NCBI GenBank assembly: GCA_965247255.1
Contig: CBDFGS010000009.1
Coordinates: forward strand, 124,001-188,000
Direction of reading: 5' to 3'
Source: CBDFGS01 sp965247255
GTDB lineage: Bacteria; Chloroflexota; Dehalococcoidia; Lucifugimonadales; CAUZJF01
Length of the DNA: 64,000 bases
How positions within the stretch are numbered: position 1 is the stretch's first letter; each line of letters begins with the position of its first letter. Under the pieces are notes generated by a model, which did no database searches, was not told the origin of the DNA, and worked only from the letters and a program-made list of their open reading frames with translations. Positions 59,070 through 64,000 of this stretch are shown here, piece after piece. A program made the translations under genes and the position numbers.

Positions 59070-60409
59070 ATACCCGCCGCGTACCGGCCGGGGTTGAGAG
59101 TCCGCTTCGGGTCGTACTGCTCTTTCAGCCGCCGCATGATGGCGATGGACTCGCCGACGTCGTCCCAGACGTCGAGGGCCGTTTTCGTCCCCGTGGGACA
59201 CCGCTCCACGATCAGGCGTCCGTTGTAGCGGTGCACTGCGTCGCGGGTCCGATTCAGGACCAGGGTCGCCGTGTCATCGGACGTCACGTTCCCGGCCTTC
59301 TCACGCCACGCCATCAAAACAACGCCTTGTGCGGGATGCGCGACCATCGACTGATCGAGCCCGCCGGAGCCGTCGTCCACGAGCTCTCGGGCGAGGGTTG
59401 CCGCGATCGATGGCTGCACCAGGGCTCGGGCCGCTAGCAGGGGCGGGGCCTGCTCCTCCCAGGCGAAGTCGGCGATGGCGCGCCAAACGGCCGCCCCGTC
59501 TGCCTCGCTCACAACCGCCTCCTCAGACGCGCTATGCTCGCGACAGATCGAGCGGCACTCGGCGAACTGGCGCTCAAGGTTCTGCGGCCTGCCCCCGAGT
59601 CTGATAGCCAGCACACACTTGCCTGTGCCGCCTACACCTGGTAGCTCTGCCGCGAGAGTGCCGTCTACCGCGGTGATAGCCAACGGGAGCACGTCGCTTT
59701 GGAAGACTTTCAGTCCAGCCTCGACACATAGCTCGATTGAGTCGAAAAAGGCCGCCAGGGTTCCCTCGCCTGCCGGCAGAGGCGTCAGCTTGAAGGAGAC
59801 TTCGGCTATAACGCCGAGGGTGCCCAGGCCGCCGACGTGGAGCCGGGACATGTCGTAACCGCTGACGTTCTTGACGACCTGACCTCCGCTCTTCGTAACC
59901 AGCCCATCGCCCTGAACGACCTTCATGCCGATCACGACGTCCCGCACGTTGCCGTATTGCCACTTCAGTGGGCCGCTAAAGCCGACGGCGAGGGTCCCAC
60001 CGACGGTGGCGCGATCGGGTAGGGGCGGGTCGACGGCGAGGAACTGCCCGTGGTGGGCGAGTTCCTCCTGGAGCTTGCTCACGGTGATCCCAGCTTCAAC
60101 TGTAGCCGTAAGATCGGCCGGGTTGTGGTCCACCACGCGGTCAAGGCCGGTGGTGTCGACGACGAGGTCGAGCCTTTCGATCGGGTTGCCGAGGGTCGAT
60201 CTGGTATTTCCGCCCAAGGGCGCCACGGCCACCTCGTGGCGGCTTGCCACACGTATCGCGCTTGCTAGCTGCTCTACGTCGGCGGGCCGTGCGACTGTTT
60301 GAGGGGAGAGCCCCTCGACCTGATAACGGGCGACCCCGCCACGGGGCGCCAACGCAACGCCTTCGTGGGCCAGGGTCTCGGCGACGCTTGTAGAGTTAGT
60401 GGCAGTCAT
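59066..60409 (-). CDS. glcE: Glycolate oxidase FAD-binding subunit
   Basis: 447 residues, FAD_binding_4 (PCMH-type) domain: VASRHEVAVAPLGGNTRSTLG, DRATVGGTLAVGFSGPLKWQ with VRDVVIGMKVVQGDG, and KNVSGYDMSRLHVGGLGTLGVI. GlcE pairs with GlcD and GlcF in oxidation of glycolate to glyoxylate. It follows glcD after 154 bp and overlaps glcF. Confidence 0.92.
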   Translation of the reverse strand: MTATNSTSVAETLAHEGVALAPRGGVARYQVEGLSPQTVARPADVEQLASAIRVASRHEVAVAPLGGNTRSTLGNPIERLDLVVDTTGLDRVVDHNPADLTATVEAGITVSKLQEELAHHGQFLAVDPPLPDRATVGGTLAVGFSGPLKWQYGNVRDVVIGMKVVQGDGLVTKSGGQVVKNVSGYDMSRLHVGGLGTLGVIAEVSFKLTPLPAGEGTLAAFFDSIELCVEAGLKVFQSDVLPLAITAVDGTLAAELPGVGGTGKCVLAIRLGGRPQNLERQFAECRSICREHSASEEAVVSEADGAAVWRAIADFAWEEQAPPLLAARALVQPSIAATLARELVDDGSGGLDQSMVAHPAQGVVLMAWREKAGNVTSDDTATLVLNRTRDAVHRYNGRLIVERCPTGTKTALDVWDDVGESIAIMRRLKEQYDPKRTLNPGRYAAGI

Positions 60410-60563
60410 CGACTTTCGTGCTCATCGGCTCGGGGCCGACTTGATCTGATAGCTGGAGCCCCTCCCGAGATACTTCGTCGCAGACTCCTCAGTATGACAG
60501 GTGACCGGACGAGGGGAGCCGCTCCAGATCCCTGTTGACGCAGGTCAGTATGGCAGAAGGACA

Positions 60564-62009
60564 TTAGATATAAGCGCCGGCCCCGGTCTTTAGAACGGGC
60601 CCGGACTGGGGGAGGTGTGAGCGTTCTTTGCCGGTGGGGAAGATTTTCCCGGGGTTCAGCATGCCTCCTGTGCCGAAGGCCGGTTGGAGCCTCGCCATGG
60701 CCTCCATGTCGTCTTCGCTGAACATGAGCGGCATGTACTCTTGCTTCTCCAGTCCGATGCCGTGCTCACCGGAGAGGGCGCCCCCTTGCTCGACGCATAG
60801 CTTCAGGATCTCGCCTCCAGCCCCCAGCGCACGATCGGTCTCACCGGGCTTGCGCTCGTCGAACAGTATCGAGGGGTGGAGGTTGCCGTCGCCGGCGTGG
60901 AGCAGGTTTGCGATTGGGAGCCCGACCTTCCGCCCGATGGCGTTGATCTCCGTGAGTACTTCCAGTAGCTTGGTCCTGGGTATGGTTCCGTCCACGAGGT
61001 AGTAGTTGGGCGCCAGCCGTCCCAGCGCCCCGAGCACCCCTTTACGTCCTGCCCACAAGCGCTCTCGTTCGTCGGGGTCCGCGGCGGTCCGAACCTCCAT
61101 CGGTCCGTACTCGTTGCAGACTCTCTCGACCTCCACCGACTCCTCGTCGACCGCTTCCCGAAGCCCGTCGACCTCGACCAGTAGCACCGCTCCAGCGCCC
61201 TTGGGGTACCCGGCGTTCACGGCGGGCTCGACCGCCTTGATGCAGAGGTCGTCCATCATCTCGATGGCCGCTGGTACGATCCCGGCGGCGATTATGCCCG
61301 ACACGGCGGAGCTGGCCTGCTCGAGCTCCTTGTACACCGCGAGCAGCGTCCTGACCGCCTCGGGGCGCTTGAGCAGCCGGACAACGACCTCGGTAACGAT
61401 GGCGAGGGTACCCTCGGACCCGATCAGGACACCGCGCAGGTCGTAACCCGCCGTCTCCCGCGTCTTGCCTCCGAACCGGTGGATGGCGCCGTCCGCCAGC
61501 ACGACCTCCAGCCCGAGGATGTGGTTGGTCGTTACACCGTAGGCCAGGCAGTGTGGTCCGCCGGAGTTCTCGGCGACGTTGCCGCCGATGGTGCAAGCCT
61601 TCTGGCTGGAGGGATCGGGCGCGTAGTACAGGTCGTGCTCTGCGGCCGCATCCGAGAGATCGATATTGACGACTCCAGGCTCGACCACCGCTAACCGATT
61701 CGTGGCGTCGATCTCCTTGATGGCGGTCATTCGCGTGAGCGCTAACACGATGCCGCCGCTCTCGGCGACGGCGCCGCCACTGAGGCCGGTGCCGGCGCCG
61801 CGCGCGACGATGGGTTGGCCGTGGCGGTAAGCGGTCTTGACTACCTCAGCGACCTGCCGCGTCGAGGCGGGCAGCACTACCGCCAACGGCAGCGCGCGGT
61901 CCACCGAGCCGTCGTACTCGAACACGATCAGGTCCTCGGGGGCGTGGACGACGTAGTCGGCGCCGACGACGGTCTCAAGCTCCTGGATAAGGGCATTGTT
62001 GTTTGGCAT
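60564..62009 (-). CDS. glcD: Glycolate oxidase subunit, FAD-linked oxidase
   Basis: 481 residues. FAD_binding_4 domain with ARGAGTGLSGGAV, GGNVAENSGGPHCLAYGVTTNHIL and LIGSEGTLAIVTEVV, then the FAD-oxidase C domain with NLLHAGDGNLHP and GGALSGEHGIGLEKQEYM. It is the catalytic subunit; D-lactate dehydrogenase homologues are similar, but the glcDEF order supports glycolate. First gene of the minus-strand operon glcD-glcE-glcF-SDR. Confidence 0.94.
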   Translation of the reverse strand: MPNNNALIQELETVVGADYVVHAPEDLIVFEYDGSVDRALPLAVVLPASTRQVAEVVKTAYRHGQPIVARGAGTGLSGGAVAESGGIVLALTRMTAIKEIDATNRLAVVEPGVVNIDLSDAAAEHDLYYAPDPSSQKACTIGGNVAENSGGPHCLAYGVTTNHILGLEVVLADGAIHRFGGKTRETAGYDLRGVLIGSEGTLAIVTEVVVRLLKRPEAVRTLLAVYKELEQASSAVSGIIAAGIVPAAIEMMDDLCIKAVEPAVNAGYPKGAGAVLLVEVDGLREAVDEESVEVERVCNEYGPMEVRTAADPDERERLWAGRKGVLGALGRLAPNYYLVDGTIPRTKLLEVLTEINAIGRKVGLPIANLLHAGDGNLHPSILFDERKPGETDRALGAGGEILKLCVEQGGALSGEHGIGLEKQEYMPLMFSEDDMEAMARLQPAFGTGGMLNPGKIFPTGKERSHLPQSGPVLKTGAGAYI

Positions 62010-62100
62010 TGCGGGCCTTGTAGCCGACCATGATATTGAAACGATGGGGGTGGTTCAACCAGCGTGGTGGGACGGGGAGGCTGTTTTCTCAGCGCAGGAA

Positions 62101-62126
62101 GGGCGGGTTTGAAACCCGCCCCTACG
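62101..62126 (+). repeat. Dispersed REP-like palindrome
   Basis: GGGCGGGTTTGAAACCCGCC then CCTACG, perfect palindrome in the 219-bp gap before the sigma factor remnant. Confidence 0.65.
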
Positions 62127-62228
62127 AGTTGAGAGCGCTGCTGGCTTTGCTAAACCCGGGAACGATTCCGGCCAGACGCGCATATACTTTCACGACAGCT
62201 GTTTACGTCGGGGGGAAAAGCACACTCC

Positions 62229-62617
62229 GTGGATGATGCTCAGGCAATCCGGCGCAGTCAGAACGGAGAGTCCGACTCGTTCCGCTTCCTTGTGGAACGT
62301 TATGGCCGCGTGCTCTACGGCACCGCATACCTTATGACCCGGGACAGAGGGAATGGCGGAGGACATGGTGCAGGAGTCCTTTCTTCTTGCGTGGAGGCCC
62401 ATACGCTCCTTGTCGCGCGGGCGCGAGCTTCAAGCCCTGGGTGGTGAAAATTCTGGTGAACCGCATTATGGCAGAGCGACGTAAGAAGAACGTTCCGCGA
62501 GCGGAGGGCGAGAGGGCTACCGCGTCCCTACTGAGCTCTAGTAATCCTGAACACGAAGCCTACGCGCTGGCCACAGCCGTGTGGTGGCACGGGCTCTACG
62601 TATTGAAACTGCAATGA
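62229..62617 (+). pseudogene. ECF sigma factor, broken by two frameshifts and truncated
   Basis: Three frames together spell region 2 of an ECF sigma factor: QAIRRSQNGESDSFRFLVER and YGTAYLMTRDR, then after a +1 shift near 62352 MAEDMVQESFLLAW, then after a second +1 shift near 62425 GASFKPWVVKILVNRIMAER. Region 4, the DNA-binding end, is missing: the frame ends at WWHGLYVLKLQ. It starts at GTG 62229. Two shifts and loss of region 4 argue for a true pseudogene, although single-base errors are possible. Confidence 0.75.
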
Positions 62618-63014
62618 AACGGGGTCGACCTGGCGAAGGATGCGGTCGAAGGAAAGCGCGGTTGCTCAAGCAAAGGACATTCAAAAAGCCAGACTAGCCC
62701 ACAATCAGCCGGAGCTGAGTGTGGGTAGTGTAATTCCGACAATATCGTGCTAGCGTCCTAACCATGGGAAAGAGATCCGTGCACCATACCCCCTATAGAC
62801 CCGAGTGCGCCGGAACCGGACAAATCAAAGGGCTAGCCCCTTTTTCGGCGCGGTCATCACCCGTTTGGGTGATTACGGACATTAGCCTCGCGTTCATACT
62901 GCGGTGTACATCGGTCGTGGCAATCAAGAAAGCCTTAACGCCCCGATTCCAAACCACACTGTCTTGCCTTGGCAACCAGGTTAGCTGGTGACGAGCCGCT
63001 GATGGAGGATAGCT
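62618..63014. other. Intergenic region with strong hairpin
   Basis: No gene supported. An almost perfect 12-bp stem (CCCACAATCAGC / GCTGAGTGTGGG, loop CGGA) at 62698-62725 and a 7-bp stem ATCACCC-GTTT-GGGTGAT at 62856-62873 could end transcription or structure the leader of the next gene. The ribosome site GGAGG (63004-63008) precedes the next start. Confidence 0.45.
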
Positions 63015-64000
63015 ATGGCCGCTTCATTTACTAGAATCCCACGACCGCCAAGCCACTTGAGAGCAATTGTTGCCAGCGGACGTGTTTTTGCTGTCATAGC
63101 CGGAGCCGTGGGGTTGATTTGGATCGGGTCTGGGACCACCTTGGCCGGAACGGACCTCGTCAAAGACATCGTTGACACGAACACCCTAAATTCGTCTCCC
63201 TCTAACCTGATGGACGTGAACGGGACCCTCTTCTTCAGCGCCATCGACGCGTCCACCGGGCGTGAGCTTTGGAAAAGCGACGGCACCGCGGCGGGCACCG
63301 TTCTGGTCAAGGACATTCGGCCTGGGTCCTTGGGGTCGTCCCCTTCCAACTTCACCGAGCTGGGCGGCGCCATCTATTTCAGGGCAAACGACGGGACCAA
63401 CGGGTTTGAGCTGTGGAAAAGCGACGGCACCGCCGCCGGCACCGTACTGGTCAAGGACATCAGCGCCGGCTCCCTCAGCTCGTCTCCCTTCAACCTTTTC
63501 AACCTGGGCGGGACCCTCTACCTCAGCGCAAGCGACGTGACACACGGTCGCGAGCTGTGGAGGAGCGACGGCACCGCGGCGGGCACCGTACTTGTCAAGG
63601 ACATCCGGCCTGGCTCATTGGGCTCGTCAACTGCCTACTTCACAGACCTAGGCGGTACCCTCTACTTCAGAGCAAACGACGGGACCAACGGGTATGAGCT
63701 TTGGAAGAGCGACGGCACCGCCGGTGGTACTCAGCTCGTCAATGATATTCGGTCAGGATCAGGCAGTTCGTTTCCATCTAACCTTACATTGGCCGGCAGT
63801 ACTCTCTTTTTCGCGGCCAACGCTGGGGCGACGGGAACGGAGCTGTGGAAGAGCGACGGTACGGCGACCGGGACAGAGCCGGTCAAGGATATTTGGCTTG
63901 GGACTGGGAGCTCTCGCCCTCAGTCGCTCACGGATCTTGGGGGGACCCTCTTCTTCACCGCCAACGACGGGGCCACAGGAATTGAGCTGTGGAAGAGCAA
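63015..64000 (+). CDS. Secreted ELWxxDGT-repeat protein (5' part)
   Basis: 328 codons to the window edge; the gene continues beyond. A signal peptide is seen (VFAVIAGAVGLIWIGSGTTLAG). Then at least six repeats of about 47 residues follow: GGTLFFxAxDGxxGxELWKS, then DGTAAGTVLVKDIRPGSLGS. ELW occurs near residues 86, 133, 179, 226, 276 and 323. These repeats form beta-propeller-like or hyalin-type surface proteins. The start ATG has GGAGG six bases upstream. It lies directly after a broken ECF sigma factor, which may once have regulated it. Confidence 0.9.
   Translation, partial: MAASFTRIPRPPSHLRAIVASGRVFAVIAGAVGLIWIGSGTTLAGTDLVKDIVDTNTLNSSPSNLMDVNGTLFFSAIDASTGRELWKSDGTAAGTVLVKDIRPGSLGSSPSNFTELGGAIYFRANDGTNGFELWKSDGTAAGTVLVKDISAGSLSSSPFNLFNLGGTLYLSASDVTHGRELWRSDGTAAGTVLVKDIRPGSLGSSTAYFTDLGGTLYFRANDGTNGYELWKSDGTAGGTQLVNDIRSGSGSSFPSNLTLAGSTLFFAANAGATGTELWKSDGTATGTEPVKDIWLGTGSSRPQSLTDLGGTLFFTANDGATGIELWKS

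Noticed and set aside
62764..62991. 75-codon reading MGKRSVHHTP
   Set aside because: No ribosome site, no domain, and it covers two hairpins in an intergenic region.

Overview
The window is GC-rich bacterial DNA carrying a closely packed environmental-type gene set. I infer a Chloroflexota member, possibly Dehalococcoidia or SAR202-like. The reasons are an enolase-superfamily enzyme with a divergent active site, MoxR/DUF58/transglutaminase cassettes, several NHL-repeat lipoproteins, paired hydantoinase subunits, a glycolate-oxidase-type operon and a formate-tetrahydrofolate ligase. No rRNA or ribosomal protein is present to settle the taxonomy.

Layout. 1-3724 (minus): DUF1800 protein, NHL-repeat protein, thioredoxin-like lipoprotein and the start of a secreted protein, linked by TGATG junctions. 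4143-6088: NarL-type two-component pair. 6459-6649: tRNA-Arg with an unusual GCG anticodon, and tRNA-Val. 6763-11293: NHL-repeat lipoprotein, cytidylate-kinase-like protein and a DASS/SLC13 transporter. 11330-16942 (minus): a DUF58/DUF4129 pair bracketed by two related gene remnants, a frameshifted polysaccharide deacetylase and a second NHL lipoprotein. 17124-21448: enolase-superfamily enzyme, bicupin/F5-8C lipoprotein, LigD-type ATP-dependent DNA ligase and an RRM protein with a clear terminator. 22123-26998: MoxR, DUF58 and transglutaminase-like operon in which the catalytic Cys is Ser. 26999-30411: two tandem, almost identical IS1380-type elements sharing a 5-bp CTTAG target. 30549-35637: DNA repair (MGMT, 3-methyladenine glycosylase I, UvrC) with a nucleotidyltransferase and a MetE-like protein. 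35671-36843: a DUF559 nuclease between two long direct repeats. 36844-39164: NfeD/SPFH operon. 39453-43941: a secreted trypsin-like/FN3 protein gene broken by an IS21-type element and a frameshift. 44253-48233: RHH-like protein, AroC and Fhs. 48317-56005: a tandem-fused epimerase, HyuA/HyuB, an M19 dipeptidase homologue and a CoxG-like protein. 56955-62009 (minus): glcD-glcE-glcF-SDR operon. 62229-64000: a broken ECF sigma factor and the start of a large secreted ELWxxDGT-repeat protein.

Themes. Catabolic and carbon-oxidation genes (transporter, hydantoinase, glycolate oxidase, SDR, enolase superfamily) sit beside repair genes and secreted or lipid-anchored repeat proteins. Several enzymes keep their fold but have altered catalytic residues: transglutaminase Cys to Ser, SDR YxxxK to TxxxR, M19 HxD missing, and the enolase-superfamily base missing. 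Intergenic regions are rich in palindromic REP-like families. Several promoters read TTGACn-17-TAGCTT or TATAAC. The most unusual candidates are the DUF559/direct-repeat unit, the Cys-to-Ser transglutaminase, the tRNA-Arg(GCG) and the group of active-site-altered enzymes.
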